Of a stretch of DNA of 64,000 bases, positions 33,818 through 42,054 are shown piece after piece. A model generated the notes under the pieces. It saw only the letters and a program-made list of their open reading frames with translations, did not search any database and was not told the origin of the DNA. The position numbers were made by a program, and so were the translations under genes. The stretch spans positions 2,666,001 to 2,730,000 of the forward strand of contig CALNYT010000002.1 in assembly GCA_942490885.1 (NCBI GenBank). Direction: 5' to 3'. How positions within the stretch are numbered: the stretch's first letter is position 1; every line of letters starts with the position of its first letter. The stretch is from Oceanirhabdus sp942490885 (GTDB lineage Bacteria; Bacillota; Clostridia; Clostridiales; Clostridiaceae).

Positions 33818-34354
33818 ATGGGAAGAAAATCCAAACAAATTTCAACATTACATGGATATACACTAGATGAATTAATAGATATCAAAAATAATAACTCAAG
33901 TAAGTATGTAAGGAGCTTATTAACTACCGTAATCATGAGATATCAAGGATATTCTCCTAAGGATATCATGACTATGAATAAGGTTACTAACGCTACTATT
34001 AATACTCATATAGATAAATGGAACAAACTTGGTTCAGAAACTTTGAAAGATAATAGAGGTGGTCGTGAATCAAAATTCACAACTGAAATGGAAACAGATT
34101 TAATCGATACTGTTTTACATTCATCTCCATCAGATCATGGGTTTGTTGCGCACACGTGGACTTGCGTCCTCTTGAGTCAATATATATTAAATAATTATGG
34201 TGAATCTTTTTCTAAATCTACTATTCATGATATTCTTAAAAAAAATAATTTGAGCTATAAAAGAGCACAGCCTAAACCAACTAAAGCTATACAAACTGAG
34301 CAAGAAAGGTTTAAAAAAAATGTCAGAAATACTACCTATTATAGAATCATCTGA
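33818..34354 (+). CDS. IS630 transposase ORF A (DNA-binding part)
   Basis: ATG 33818 follows AAAGGAG. The 178 residues hold a helix-turn-helix tandem (SPKDIMTMNKVTNATINTHIDKWN, then a second winged HTH in FSKSTIHDILKKNNLSYKRAQPKP) that binds the terminal repeats. The ORF runs on 34 bases past a run of eight As at 34313-34320 and stops at 34354. A +1 shift (or loss of one A by transcriptional slippage) in that run would fuse it to ORF B. Confidence 0.9.
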   Translation: MGRKSKQISTLHGYTLDELIDIKNNNSSKYVRSLLTTVIMRYQGYSPKDIMTMNKVTNATINTHIDKWNKLGSETLKDNRGGRESKFTTEMETDLIDTVLHSSPSDHGFVAHTWTCVLLSQYILNNYGESFSKSTIHDILKKNNLSYKRAQPKPTKAIQTEQERFKKNVRNTTYYRII

Positions 34355-34895
34355 CGATTGTGTTCTTTATGCTCAAGATGAAACCTATATTAGAGTTGAA
34401 TCTAGTAATAGGCGACTTTGGAGCCCAGTAGGAGTATCCCCTATATTGGAGCACAATGCTACGCATAAAGGGATTAATGCAGTTGGTGCTACCGAAGCAA
34501 CTAAGAATTTTGATACCATAATAGATATCTATCCATCAGAAAAATCAATAACCTCCGTTGAAATTAAAGATTTTCTTGAACATGTATTAGAAATAAATCC
34601 ATTCAAAAAGGTATACTTAGTATGGGATAATGCACGAACTCATACTAGCAAATTAATCACTGAATTTCTTGAATTAAATGCAGAGCGTTTGATTACTATT
34701 AATTTACCTAGATATTCTCCAGATATGAATCCGCAAGAAAATCTATGGAATAGGTTAAAAGCTCTTTTGTTCAGACCTTCTGCGAGATGCTGCATAGAAG
34801 AACTTCAAGCAGATATTTTTGATATATATACCGAATTTAATTCTAATAAAGACGAAATTAATTCACTAACTAATGGTAAAAGTTTCTTGGTTTAA
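34320..34895 (+). CDS. IS630 transposase ORF B (DDE catalytic part)
   Basis: 191 residues carrying all three catalytic acids of the DDE_3 fold: Asp in LYAQDETYIR, Asp in LVWDNARTHTSK, and Glu in YSPDMNPQENLWNRLK. It is normally made as a fusion with ORF A through frameshifting at the A8 run just before its ATG. Independent initiation at ATG 34320 with weak AAGG is less likely. Confidence 0.9.
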   Translation: MSEILPIIESSDDCVLYAQDETYIRVESSNRRLWSPVGVSPILEHNATHKGINAVGATEATKNFDTIIDIYPSEKSITSVEIKDFLEHVLEINPFKKVYLVWDNARTHTSKLITEFLELNAERLITINLPRYSPDMNPQENLWNRLKALLFRPSARCCIEELQADIFDIYTEFNSNKDEINSLTNGKSFLV

Positions 34896-35032
34896 ATATA
34901 GTTTTATACTGGAATCTCTATATATAAATTTTTCTCAAAAATATATGTTTAAAAAAAATATTTCTGTCAAGAATTAAAATGTGCGAATAAGAAAGGCATC
35001 TTATTCTTTTTATATTAGTCCCCTTAAGTTTT

Positions 35033-35056
35033 GGCATGTGTTTAAGCATGCCTTTT
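35033..35056 (+). terminator. small hairpin with T-run
   Basis: GGCATG, 8 bases, CATGCC, TTTTCTTT. Plus-strand orientation, downstream of IS630 copy 1 and just before the end of the leftward rhomboid gene. Confidence 0.6.
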
Positions 35057-35063
35057 CTTTATT

Positions 35064-35633
35064 TCAGTTATTTTTTAATAAGTAATACCCAAAACCACTT
35101 CCACATATTCCACCAATCACATGCGTAAGTTGAGAAATAGAATCATATTCCGTAATTCCTACATAAAGCTCTTTTCCTATAAAAACCAAGAAAACAATAA
35201 TTAGAGTCAATGGAATTTCTCCTGCTCTTGTATTTACTACTGAACTAAGCAAGATAAGCATGAAAGCAATACCACTAGCTCCTAAAAGACCAGTATTAAA
35301 GAAAATACTGTTTATCAATCCAGTTACAAAGGCTGTGATTAATATCATAATTAATAATTTTTTACTTCCGTACTTTTCTTCGATTATAGGTCCTACTATC
35401 AATATTATCATAAAATTACCAAAAAAATGTTGAAAATTACTATGCCCCAACACATGAGAGAATAATCTTATATATGTAAGGGGATTAATAAGAGATGAAC
35501 TATAGTTTGTAAACAATCGATGTGTAGTATTTCCTTTAGTTAGTAGTCCTAGTAATAAAACAAGAAGACTTAAAAAAGTGAAACTCAGTATTACAGGTGA
35601 ATTATATGTTACTTTTTTAAAAAGATTTTTCAT
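35064..35633 (-). CDS. rhomboid-family intramembrane serine protease
   Basis: 189 residues, six membrane segments. The catalytic pair is Ser in GLLGASGIAFM (about residue 115) and His in LTHVIGGICGSGFGY (about residue 170). The conserved FSHVLGHSNFQHFFGNF loop (HxxxN type) lies after the first segment. It cleaves membrane-spanning substrates. ATG 35633, after AAAGGAGGAGAAA, is preferred to an upstream start that has no ribosome site. Monocistronic; substrates unknown. Confidence 0.9.
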   Translation of the reverse strand: MKNLFKKVTYNSPVILSFTFLSLLVLLLGLLTKGNTTHRLFTNYSSSLINPLTYIRLFSHVLGHSNFQHFFGNFMIILIVGPIIEEKYGSKKLLIMILITAFVTGLINSIFFNTGLLGASGIAFMLILLSSVVNTRAGEIPLTLIIVFLVFIGKELYVGITEYDSISQLTHVIGGICGSGFGYYLLKNN

Positions 35634-35749
35634 TTTCTCCTCCTTTAAATCAAATATATATAACATTTTACCATAAATTTAATCAATAGCATATTTGATA
35701 AATTCATTTTTGGGGGTGTATTATATCAGTGGTCTAACAAAAATTGTTC

Positions 35750-35778
35750 TTGACAAAAAAGCTTATCACATATATCAT
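35750..35778 (+). promoter_or_regulatory. promoter of the ferredoxin operon
   Basis: TTGACA (35750-35755), 17 bases, TATCAT (35773-35778). Immediately downstream is a run of overlapping ATAT palindromes (35782-35820), a possible operator. Confidence 0.7.
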
Positions 35779-35837
35779 AATATCGTAATATATAAATATA
35801 TTAATATATAAGCATATTATTTTGATGAGGTGATTTT

Positions 35838-36041
35838 ATGAAACGAAAAAAAGCAATTATTGATAAAAATTATTGTGTTGCATGTGGTGCTTGTATAAAT
35901 GAATGTCCTAAAAACGCAATTAAAATCCATAAAGGATTATTTGCTGAAGTTGATATTGAAAAATGCATAGGATGTAATAAGTGCGAGAAAATATGTCCTG
36001 CATCTGTTATAACCATGATTAATACTGAGGAGGCAAAGTAA
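35838..36041 (+). CDS. 2[4Fe-4S] ferredoxin
   Basis: 67 residues with two complete cluster motifs: CVACGACINECPKNAI at about 13-28 and CIGCNKCEKICPASVI at about 43-58. A basic N-terminus (MKRKKAIIDKNY) is present. It is a low-potential electron carrier. ATG 35838 follows GATGAGGTGATTTT. It overlaps the next gene (TAATG), so the two are translationally coupled and probably work together. Confidence 0.95.
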   Translation: MKRKKAIIDKNYCVACGACINECPKNAIKIHKGLFAEVDIEKCIGCNKCEKICPASVITMINTEEAK

Positions 36042-36616
36042 TGAAAAACAAAAGATGGTATGATTACTTATGGATAGTAACAGTTATTTACTTACTTTTA
36101 GGATTCTTTAATATATTGTTTGCTTGGATAGGGCTTCTGTGTTTTATAATACCCTTAGTAATTTCTATTGCTGGTGGTGGGAAAATCTACTGCAATAAAT
36201 ACTGTGGACGAGGTCAATTGTTTAACATTCTTGGTACTAAGTACAAACTTTCAAAGAAAAATCCTATCCCGAAATTTATGAAAAGCAAATGGTTTAGATA
36301 TGGTTTCTTGGCATTCTTCATGTTTATGTTTGCAAATATGATACTTATGTCATTTTATGTGTTTAAAGATATTAGAGGTTTAAAAGAAGTAGTTACTTTA
36401 TTTTGGACATTTAAAGTACCATGGAACTGGACAAATATATCATTTGTCCCTAAGTGGGTAGCTCAATTTTCCTTTGGTTTTTACAGTTTGATGCTTACAT
36501 CTACACTTATAGGTGTCATCACAATGGTATTATTTAAACCAAGATCTTGGTGTGTTTATTGTCCAATGGGTACTATGACTCAAGGAATATGTAAAATTAA
36601 AGAAATGAATAAATAA
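36041..36616 (+). CDS. NapH/NosR-like membrane iron-sulfur protein
   Basis: 191 residues with about four membrane segments and two cysteine motifs of the NapH/NosR/RdxA type: CNKYCGRGQ at about 51-59 and WCVYCPMGTMTQ at about 170-180. The family passes electrons between quinones or other membrane carriers and cytoplasmic ferredoxin-like partners. No nitrate, nitrous oxide or copper genes are nearby, so the role is open. Coupled to the ferredoxin gene by a TAATG overlap. Confidence 0.85.
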   Translation: MKNKRWYDYLWIVTVIYLLLGFFNILFAWIGLLCFIIPLVISIAGGGKIYCNKYCGRGQLFNILGTKYKLSKKNPIPKFMKSKWFRYGFLAFFMFMFANMILMSFYVFKDIRGLKEVVTLFWTFKVPWNWTNISFVPKWVAQFSFGFYSLMLTSTLIGVITMVLFKPRSWCVYCPMGTMTQGICKIKEMNK

Positions 36617-36623
36617 CTATTTT

Positions 36624-36663
36624 AAAAAGCACAAGCCCTCAATATGATGACTTGTGCTTCATT
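36624..36663. terminator. bidirectional terminator between the ferredoxin operon and plsC
   Basis: AAGCACAAG and CTTGTGCTT pair around 14 bases, between convergent genes, with an A-run on the left and a T-rich right side. Confidence 0.7.
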
Positions 36664-36682
36664 TACTTAAGTTAACTTAACT

Positions 36683-37399
36683 TTACTTTAGTTTACTGCA
36701 TATAATTTGTTTAACTTTTTCTGGTAACTCATTCTGTTCTTCTTTAGAAAGTTCATTTGTTTCTATCATTGGGTGTATGTATAAATTAACCTCAGCAGGT
36801 TTTACTTTATTTTTATTCTGTTCCAGAAGTTTGTAACTACCGTCTATGGTAATAGGAATAATTGGAACCTTAGCTTTAGTTGCTAATTTAAAACTTCCTG
36901 CTTTAAATTCACCAACATCCCCTCCTTTACTTCTTGTACCCTCTGGGAATATCACTAAGGAATGACCCCCTTTGAGTATATTAACTCCTTCAATTATGGC
37001 TTGAGCAGATTTTCTTATATTACTTCTATCCATAAAGACGCAATTCATGTATTCCATCCAAGTTCTTATAAGCGGCACCTTTTTCATCTCAATTTTTGCA
37101 ATATATCCTTTTGGCTTGTTAATATAACTCATAAATAGAGCAATATCAAAATTTCCTTGGTGATTACTAATAAATACAACAGGTATATCCTTTGGGATGT
37201 TTTCCTCACCAAATACATTTACTTTAGCACCGCTAATTTTAACATTTCTTCTTGCCCATTTTGAAGTAACATCATTAATATAATTAATACTTTCATGCCT
37301 ATCAGATTTTTTCTGTAATCTTTTAACCTTATACATTTGCGGCATCATTAAAACTAAGCTTCCTGCAAAATTTGCATACCAAGCAATTGTTCTAAGCAT
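36683..37399 (-). CDS. plsC: 1-acyl-sn-glycerol-3-phosphate acyltransferase
   Basis: 238 residues with the PlsC motifs: the NHQGNFD catalytic HX4D (about 78-84), VFMDRSNIRKS, FPEGTRSKGGDVGEFKAGSF (about 150-170) and VPIIPITIDGSY. It acylates lysophosphatidate to phosphatidate at the inner membrane face. An N-terminal membrane segment is present. ATG 37399 follows GGAGGGATTG and overlaps the end of the upstream regulator gene by eight bases, so the two are co-translated. Confidence 0.93.
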   Translation of the reverse strand: MLRTIAWYANFAGSLVLMMPQMYKVKRLQKKSDRHESINYINDVTSKWARRNVKISGAKVNVFGEENIPKDIPVVFISNHQGNFDIALFMSYINKPKGYIAKIEMKKVPLIRTWMEYMNCVFMDRSNIRKSAQAIIEGVNILKGGHSLVIFPEGTRSKGGDVGEFKAGSFKLATKAKVPIIPITIDGSYKLLEQNKNKVKPAEVNLYIHPMIETNELSKEEQNELPEKVKQIICSKLK

Positions 37400-38756
37400 C
37401 TTCAATCCCTCCTTCATCATTTAAACTTCTTATAAAACATATAACTTCGGATATCTTATCACTATCATTGGTTGAATTATAATATTCAATAAGATTGAAA
37501 ACTATAAATGAATCTAACTTCAATAATCCATTCTTAAAACCATTAAATATGTCTTCTTTAACACTCTCAATTTTTTCTTCATCTTTACTATTTTTTGCCT
37601 CATTAAGTAACTTATCTAAGGCAAACGATAAAAAGCTATGCATTTTAAATTTAATTGAGGATTGTATAATTTTATTAAGATATTTATCCTTTAATTTATT
37701 ATATTTATCATTATTTAAATTATCATAAGCCTCGTAAACATGTTTATATAACTCACAGATGAATCTTCTATCATCAAGAGCAGGTACCGTTTCAATTAGA
37801 TTATTTAACTTCTCCAAAAATTCAAGATAGTTTTCACCTATTTCAATATATGTTTCAATGATATTTGTTAATACTAATGCTTTATAATGAATATTCTCTT
37901 CATTCCATATTATATTTTCTATTAAATCAAAATATATATCCTTAGCCTGTTTATATTCATTTAATTCTCTTAGACAATTTGCTTTTACGATAGCAATAGC
38001 AATTTTATGCATAAGATAATTATCTAGATTATTATCACTTATACTTTCAAATTTATGAATTTCCTCTAAAGCTTCTTTGATTTTACCCATGGCTTTTAAA
38101 CTAATAATTCTATTGTGCATAATAATCACTATGTATTTTGAATCAACCAAGTTCATCAATCTATCACTTATTAAAATTCCTTCTTCATATCTTTGACTAT
38201 TTTTTGCTACATCTAATATTACTATAACTAATCTACTAATAAATTCACTGTCAGGGACTTCTGTTAATACCAATTCATTAACTATAGATAAATATCTAAA
38301 AGCTTTGTCATAATTTGAATTTTTCTGATAGTATCTTGCCACATAAAAATAAATTTTCATCTTACAGTCATTTATTTTATACTTATTTATAACGTCCATT
38401 ATTTCATCAAAATTTTTAAAACCATCAAAATTTTTAAATGCATTTTGATTACTTTTTTCAAGATAATGAGCATATCTTTCACAAATTTTTCTAACTTGAT
38501 CTTCTTCAGTTAAATATATTTCTTCTGGTGATATTTCATATTTCAAACCTCTTTTTTTACATGAATGCATAAGATTATTATAAATTAATTTTGATGCTTT
38601 TATAGTCAATGGTGCTTTGTTATTCTCAATCATACTAATCATATTACGAGTTATGTTAATATCACTTAATTCTGCTTGTTTTAATCCCAAAGATTTACGT
38701 AAATTTTTTAGTCTTTCTCCTTGAGATAATATACATACTTCAAAATTATCACACAT
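37392..38756 (-). CDS. XRE-family regulator with TPR-like C-terminal region
   Basis: 454 residues from ATG 38756 (after TTTGGAGTGT). Residues 10-60 are an HTH_3 domain (LSQGERLKNLRKSLGLKQAELSD, ITRNMISMIENNKAPL). The rest is all-helical with repeated YY/AY-rich 34-residue units like the TPR domains of peptide-sensing RNPP-type or Rap-like regulators. A local duplication (KNFDGFKNFDE) lies near residue 110. No small signal-peptide gene is evident nearby. It is the first gene of a two-gene operon with plsC, an unusual pairing. Confidence 0.8.
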   Translation of the reverse strand: MCDNFEVCILSQGERLKNLRKSLGLKQAELSDINITRNMISMIENNKAPLTIKASKLIYNNLMHSCKKRGLKYEISPEEIYLTEEDQVRKICERYAHYLEKSNQNAFKNFDGFKNFDEIMDVINKYKINDCKMKIYFYVARYYQKNSNYDKAFRYLSIVNELVLTEVPDSEFISRLVIVILDVAKNSQRYEEGILISDRLMNLVDSKYIVIIMHNRIISLKAMGKIKEALEEIHKFESISDNNLDNYLMHKIAIAIVKANCLRELNEYKQAKDIYFDLIENIIWNEENIHYKALVLTNIIETYIEIGENYLEFLEKLNNLIETVPALDDRRFICELYKHVYEAYDNLNNDKYNKLKDKYLNKIIQSSIKFKMHSFLSFALDKLLNEAKNSKDEEKIESVKEDIFNGFKNGLLKLDSFIVFNLIEYYNSTNDSDKISEVICFIRSLNDEGGIEDA

Positions 38757-38900
38757 ATAAACACTCCAAAACAATACATTTTTATTTTTATTTAATCTTA
38801 GCATATCTTGGTATCATAGTAAATATTTTAGCGTATGTAGACTTCAGCTAATTTATACCATCAAATTAAATTTTTAGTATGTTTTTTGTACAATACATGA

Positions 38901-39467
38901 TTAAATATACCCAAGATGTTCAATCAATATTTTAATTCCCATCAACACTAGAATAACACCACCAAATATTTCGGCTTTATTATTAAACAACTGTCCGAAC
39001 TTTTTACCCATTATAACACCAATAAAACAGCACAGGAATGTGATAATTGCAATAATTATAGCAGCATATAAAATATTTACTTCAAGAAAAGCAAAGCTAA
39101 CTCCAATAACTAGCGCATCAATACTGGTTGCAATCGATAATATTGTTAGAACTTTGAAATCTAAAGGATTCCTCCTGCAATTCTCTTCCTCATCAATCTT
39201 CAATGCCTCATGAATCATTTTAATTCCTATAAATACCAATAAAATAAATGATACCCAGTGATCTATACTCTCAATATATGCTTTGAATTTAATACTTAAA
39301 ACCCATCCAATCAACGGCATAGCTCCTTGGAATGCCCCAAAAAATAATGCAATTTTCAGTGCATGTTTTACCTTTAACTCTTTAATACAGATGCCACTAG
39401 TAATTGAAACTGCAAAGGCATCCATCGCTAATCCAAAAGCAATAATAATTATTGAAATAAATGTCAT
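38901..39467 (-). CDS. mntP: manganese efflux pump MntP
   Basis: 188 residues, six membrane segments in two related halves with the conserved acidic positions AFGLAMDAFAVSIT (start) and IATSIDALVIGVSFAF (middle) of the MntP (DUF204) family. It exports Mn2+. ATG 39467 follows AGAGGAGGAAA; a longer in-frame extension begins inside the riboswitch terminator and is not real. Controlled by the yybP-ykoY riboswitch upstream, which fits the known regulation of this family. Confidence 0.95.
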   Translation of the reverse strand: MTFISIIIIAFGLAMDAFAVSITSGICIKELKVKHALKIALFFGAFQGAMPLIGWVLSIKFKAYIESIDHWVSFILLVFIGIKMIHEALKIDEEENCRRNPLDFKVLTILSIATSIDALVIGVSFAFLEVNILYAAIIIAIITFLCCFIGVIMGKKFGQLFNNKAEIFGGVILVLMGIKILIEHLGYI

Positions 39468-39515
39468 TTTATTTCCTCCTCTTTCTTTTATAAAGACTAT
39501 ACCGACAATAACGAC

Positions 39516-39645
39516 AAAAAGAGACTTACGCATAACAAAAATTATGCATAAGTCTCACTATTTAAAACCTAGCCAGATGAAAATTCATCAGTATGTTGAC
39601 TAAGTTACACATCGTAATATGCCAGCTACTCCCCTATGTATTAAA
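39516..39645 (-). ncRNA. yybP-ykoY manganese riboswitch with attenuator
   Basis: Read leftwards: GGGGAGTAGCTGGC (39634 down), then GTCAACATACTGA and the TGATG...CATCTGGCTAGG closing arm, the two conserved loops of the Mn2+ aptamer. A perfect terminator follows (GAGACTTATGCATAA / TTATGCGTAAGTCTC with one wobble, then TTTTT, about 39516-39555). Mn2+ binding is expected to prevent termination and so turn on mntP. Confidence 0.92.
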
Positions 39646-39668
39646 TAATTATATTTAAATTCTAATAT

Positions 39669-39697
39669 AATATATCATAAAAATTATCTATTGCCAA
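39669..39697 (-). promoter_or_regulatory. promoter of the riboswitch-mntP transcript
   Basis: Leftwards: TTGGCA, 17 bases, TATATT (complement at 39669-39674). Transcription would start about 20 bases before the aptamer. Confidence 0.65.
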
Positions 39698-39845
39698 TAA
39701 TAAAAATATATTTCTTGAATTCTTCACCTCTTAGACATTAGTTATATTAAAATTATATTTTTTCAAAAAAATATGTTTATATGAATTTATCACAAAAAAA
39801 GAGAATATACTAATCTTGGTAATAATTAAAAGGAGAGGTGTTTTC

Positions 39846-40199
39846 ATGTTAAGTTATATAAAAAACTATGATATTTATACTATTAGAAATAAATTATTAA
39901 CTTTATATATATTAAATGTTACTGATATTATTTTCACTCTTATCCTATTAAGTACTGGATTTTTTAATGAACTAAACCCCATTATGTTAGGTATAATCCA
40001 AAACCCAATTGGTGCAACTATGTTAAAAACTATTTTACCCGGAATTTTATTATTCTTTCTTTACAGAAGAATGCAACCCGCAACTAATAAACAGCTTAGA
40101 GTTTCAAATATTGCTATTAATATACTAATAATAATTTATGCCTTTATTAATCTCTGCCATTTAATCTGGATATTATCCATACCTATTTTTATGAACTAA
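39846..40199 (+). CDS. DUF5658-like small membrane protein
   Basis: 117 residues with three or four membrane segments (ILNVTDIIFTLILLSTGFFNELNP, ATMLKTILPGILLFFLYRRM, IAINILIIIYAFINLCHLIW). The NVTDIIFT...FNELNP signature is that of the DUF5658 family. Function unknown. ATG 39846 follows AAAAGGAGAGGTG. Stands alone between mntP (divergent) and a 14-bp inverted repeat. Confidence 0.75.
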   Translation: MLSYIKNYDIYTIRNKLLTLYILNVTDIIFTLILLSTGFFNELNPIMLGIIQNPIGATMLKTILPGILLFFLYRRMQPATNKQLRVSNIAINILIIIYAFINLCHLIWILSIPIFMN

Positions 40200-40266
40200 A
40201 GGTAATCTTAAAAGTTTCATTGTTCCACTCTTACTAAGAGTATCATCAAATTTCCCCCTGCAACAG

Positions 40267-40328
40267 ATAATATGATTATGTTGTATATTTGCTTATCATA
40301 AATGAAACAAACACCATAATCATATTAT
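40267..40328. repeat. 14-bp perfect inverted repeat with long loop
   Basis: ATAATATGATTATG and CATAATCATATTAT are exact complements separated by 34 bases, between convergent genes. Possibly a weak bidirectional terminator or an element relic. Confidence 0.6.
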
Positions 40329-40378
40329 AAATGCTATTATCAATTAATTGGTATAAAACAATAAAAATTATTCTTTGT

Positions 40379-41227
40379 TTACACCTTATTCTCATCAAAT
40401 TCCAAACCATATATTACTGGCCAATATTGTTTTTGAAGGTTCATGTCTACTTTATCAGGTGAGCCATTAGAGATAACCTTAGTCACTAAAACATTTGCTT
40501 CACTATATATGTGTTTCATGATATCTAATACATATGGTGCATGTGGGTTATTTCTTATATCACCAATATTCCTAACCCCACCTTGATTTCTTTTCTTCAT
40601 TTTTCCTAGAAAATCTGGATCCTTACTTTTTATTACTCCAAACACATCAACAAGCTTGTATATTCCATCTTCATGTCTTAATGGAATGTAGCTATGGAAT
40701 TTCTCTCTTCTCTTTGTAGGCATACGATACCAATTGTTTTCCTCTGTTTTAAAATGTTGCCCAGTAATGATTGATTTTGCTCCATTATATTGTATTTCTT
40801 TATGTTCATCTGAATTAAGCCTATGACATAAGAAGTCTTTATAAAGATTGTCCTCATTCTTATATTGGTAATCTTTCTTAAATTGTTCTGATGGTTCAAA
40901 TCCTTTCTTTTCTCCAAGCCAGTTATATTTTTTATCTACAACAAAAACAGTATCAATTAAATATTTATCAGTATTTTTGTTCCATGCTCCCCATAATAAA
41001 ATTGATTGATTACCAGCATCTTTACTAACTTCTGCGTTATGACAATATCCATAAAACCATGGATCATGAAACACATAAGGATCCTGATAACCTTTGAACT
41101 CATCTACAGGTATAACTACTTCACGCACTTCCTTTTTCCATTTGTCCTCATATTTAATTAAGACCTCACATGTCTGCTTTGTAAAAATCCGATAATTATG
41201 TCTAAGTACATACTCCTCTTTCCCCAT
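40379..41227 (-). CDS. uncharacterised 282-residue protein
   Basis: I do not recognise this protein. It is soluble, rich in aromatic and charged residues, with well-ordered motifs such as DPYVFHDPWFYGYCHNAEV (about 50-68), SILLWGAWNKNTDKYLIDTVF and ITGQHFKTEENNWYRMP. The conserved-looking Trp/His/Asp content suggests an enzyme or nucleic-acid-binding domain. ATG 41227 follows GGGGGAGCTT. It follows a 54-residue ORF by 12 bases, so the two are likely one operon. Confidence 0.7.
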   Translation of the reverse strand: MGKEEYVLRHNYRIFTKQTCEVLIKYEDKWKKEVREVVIPVDEFKGYQDPYVFHDPWFYGYCHNAEVSKDAGNQSILLWGAWNKNTDKYLIDTVFVVDKKYNWLGEKKGFEPSEQFKKDYQYKNEDNLYKDFLCHRLNSDEHKEIQYNGAKSIITGQHFKTEENNWYRMPTKRREKFHSYIPLRHEDGIYKLVDVFGVIKSKDPDFLGKMKKRNQGGVRNIGDIRNNPHAPYVLDIMKHIYSEANVLVTKVISNGSPDKVDMNLQKQYWPVIYGLEFDENKV

Positions 41228-41239
41228 AATAAGCTCCCC

Positions 41240-41404
41240 CTATTTTTTTTTATCATTCATTCTTAACTTTACTTTTAGTAATTCTAATATTTTATCAGGA
41301 GGTGTGCCTACTTTTTCTAAAAGCTCGATAATGTCTTTAATATACTCTACTTTTATTTTCCCAATCTCCTCATCTTCATCCTCTGTACTATATTTTTCTT
41401 TCAA
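41240..41404 (-). CDS. 54-residue acidic/helical protein upstream of the unknown gene
   Basis: TTG 41404 is the first codon after an in-frame stop and gives MKEKYSTEDEDEEIGKIK, then VEYIKDIIELLEKVGTPPDKILELLKVKLR and TAG. It is an acidic N-terminus followed by amphipathic helices. The stop is immediately followed by the ribosome site of the next gene. Short helical proteins directly before a larger unknown gene can be partners or regulators. The weak start lowers confidence. The 41405-41665 gap shows nothing. Confidence 0.5.
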   Translation of the reverse strand: MKEKYSTEDEDEEIGKIKVEYIKDIIELLEKVGTPPDKILELLKVKLRMNDKKK

Positions 41405-41665
41405 TTACTTCTTTTCATTTTTTTACTTCAAAAGCTTTTGCATTATATAACATAATATGATGATTTATTAAAAATCATTACACTTTTAAAGTCCAGTAAT
41501 AACAATGATGATTTATCAGTACTTTATAGGTTATTTACATGTTTTAGTATATTTTAAATTGTAGTTGCTTGAACTTGATTGTATTATTAGAATAATATTC
41601 CAATTTTATCAAATCTGTATCTCATTTTATTATGTAGTTAGTTTTTTTACTCATAAAAATAGCTC

Positions 41666-41989
41666 TTATTCTACCATTGCATAACTTCTACATTCTCTTG
41701 CGCAATCCAAACACATTTTTGCACAATTCTGCGATTCTAAATCCTTAAATTTCATACATTCTTTTCCACAGTAATCGCAAATATATGAACATAAATTTGC
41801 TAAATGTTTTGCAAAAATACTTTGACGCGAAATATATTTTGCAGTTAGTGTGCAAATGTCCGCACAGTCACGTAATAATCTAATTTGTTTTCTTCTTGAT
41901 TCAATATCCTCCTCTTCTCCAAAGAATGTAATCATGTACTCACACATTGCTTCACAATTTTGAATAACCATTAATATTGGGGTATGCAT
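41666..41989 (-). CDS. four-helix-bundle copper-binding protein (Csp-like, DUF326)
   Basis: 107 residues, with cysteines spaced along the helices in CxxxC and CxxC patterns (NCEAMCEYM, DCADICTLT, LCSYICDYCGKECMKF, NCAKMCLDCARECRSY). This is the signature of cytosolic Csp3-type proteins that store Cu(I) in the core of a tetrameric bundle. There is no signal peptide. ATG 41989 follows AAAGGAGAAAC. Alone; no copper exporter nearby. Confidence 0.9.
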   Translation of the reverse strand: MHTPILMVIQNCEAMCEYMITFFGEEEDIESRRKQIRLLRDCADICTLTAKYISRQSIFAKHLANLCSYICDYCGKECMKFKDLESQNCAKMCLDCARECRSYAMVE

Positions 41990-42054
41990 TTAGTTTCTCC
42001 TTTAAAAACTTACTCTCAATATAAGATATTCTTCAAATTTTAATTTGTGCTTTG

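Larger units (their letters stand above)
33722..34922 (+). mobile_element. IS630-family insertion sequence, copy 1
   Basis: 1201 bp, ends TATAGAGATTCCAG with inverted similarity extending to about 33 bp, bounded by TA as expected for IS630/Tc1-mariner transposons. Two overlapping ORFs code the transposase through a frameshift. The encoded proteins are identical to those of copy 2 at 59884-61084, so recent transposition is likely. The left end abuts the 265-bp element. Confidence 0.93.

Noticed and set aside
33622..33936. Minus-strand ORF of 104 residues over the IS630 left end
   Set aside because: It is antisense to the transposase start and its beginning is copied with the IS in both locations; no ribosome site or family.
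40267..40328. Riboswitch for the unknown 282-residue gene
   Set aside because: The inverted repeat lies downstream of that gene's stop, not in its leader.
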